Origin: Anaerolineaceae bacterium
GTDB lineage: Bacteria > Chloroflexota > Anaerolineae > Anaerolineales > Anaerolineaceae
Reading direction: 5' to 3'
DNA: 14,298 nucleotides
Assembly (NCBI GenBank): GCA_028714615.1
Contig: JAQTMA010000050.1
Coordinates: 7,369 to 21,666, forward strand
A model generated the notes under the pieces. That model was not told the origin of the DNA. It saw only the letters and a list, made by a program, of their open reading frames with translations, and did not search any database. Both the position numbers and the translations under genes were made by a program. Positions 13,942 to 14,298 of the stretch are shown here, one piece after another (position 1 is the stretch's first letter; each line of letters opens with the position of its first letter).

Positions 13942-14298
13942 CTACCATCCCTCCTGCCGGAAGGTAGCTTGGGCGGAGACATTGAACTCACCCGGCAACC
14001 CCGGCGCCAGCTTGCCTAGGAAACTGGGGATCTTCCCGGACACGCGGACCGTCAGGATGCTCCCTGCTATCCCACCGGGAGAGAGGACAGCCACGGCGGG
14101 GCTCTTGACGATCGGGTCCGACCCGATCGCGCTCTGGGCGGCACTCACCGCATAGCAGGCTCCGCACTGTTAAGCGACGCTGCCCATCCGAGCCCCCTGC
14201 CGGGCGGCTGCCTGTACCGCCTGGTGACCATATACCACCATTCCCAGGTTGATCGTCGCCAGCATCACCAAGATCGCGATGGGCAGGGTAATGGCGGC
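13942..14298 (-). pseudogene. TadE-like protein, 5' end outside window, interrupted by a stop
   Basis: Reading from the window edge on the minus strand, one frame gives a TadE-type membrane helix and heptad region (ITLPIAILVMLATINLGMVV, then AVQAAARQGARMGSVA). A TAA stop follows at 14172-14170, and the same frame then continues as QCGACYAVSAAQSAIGSDP and ISGSILTV-like beta segments to QATFRQEGW at 13942. TadE proteins normally run uninterrupted through this point, so the stop looks like a nonsense change (for example CAA to TAA) or an error. A GTG at 14148 could restart a 68-aa fragment lacking the membrane anchor. The stop at 13942 overlaps the ribosome site of the TadG-like gene. Confidence 0.7.

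Overview
The window looks like the left part of an integrated mobile genetic element in a bacterium related to Chloroflexota, probably an Anaerolineae-like lineage. This placement rests on three things. The SSB has a wording I associate with Anaerolineae (MSYHTIILVGRLG, RYTPSGQ, ADPETGGPREF). It sits with a SWIM zinc finger and a DUF6166 protein. TadE/TadG-like genes also occur. It is inference from pattern recognition, not a database match. Base composition shifts along the window: the nuclease genes (2.5-5.6 kb) are visibly AT-richer than the TadE/TadG end (13.4-14.3 kb), which fits a mosaic.

Layout. (1) 1-263: two exact 124-bp tandem units plus a partial third. Each unit ends in a sequence resembling a tRNA 3' end, a likely attachment site. 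(2) 384-1487 (minus): an intact tyrosine integrase reading toward that site. (3) 1603-2252: a long nested hairpin, a 63-aa orphan gene with a clear terminator, a 20-codon remnant of a second integrase N-terminus, and a small membrane-protein candidate. (4) 2487-5594 (plus): a two-gene module of a 714-aa SAP-like/zinc-finger/PD-(D/E)XK nuclease protein and a DUF4365 protein. This is the best candidate for an undescribed defence system. (5) 5641-6617: an 84-bp attC-like imperfect hairpin followed by a degraded XerC/D-like recombinase. (6) 10180-6579 (minus): an ABC-three-component (ABC-3C) type operon of DUF4297 endonuclease-like effector, middle component and Rad50-like ATPase. The ATPase reading frame is broken once and its Walker A motif is degenerate. 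(7) 10181-11007: about 0.8 kb without a gene I can support. (8) 11008-13298 (minus): mobile-element housekeeping genes, namely an excisionase-like HTH protein, a DUF6166 protein, a SWIM-SSB fusion and a second OB-fold protein. (9) 13438-14298 (minus): TadG-like and TadE-like pilus-assembly-type genes, the latter with an in-frame stop and running off the window.

How it works together. The integrase, the att-like sequence and the excisionase-like protein would move the element. The SSB/OB-fold genes would serve its DNA metabolism. The two cargo modules in the middle look like anti-phage or anti-plasmid systems, inserted convergently with a dead recombinase at their meeting point. All function statements come from motifs read by eye. 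No search was run.
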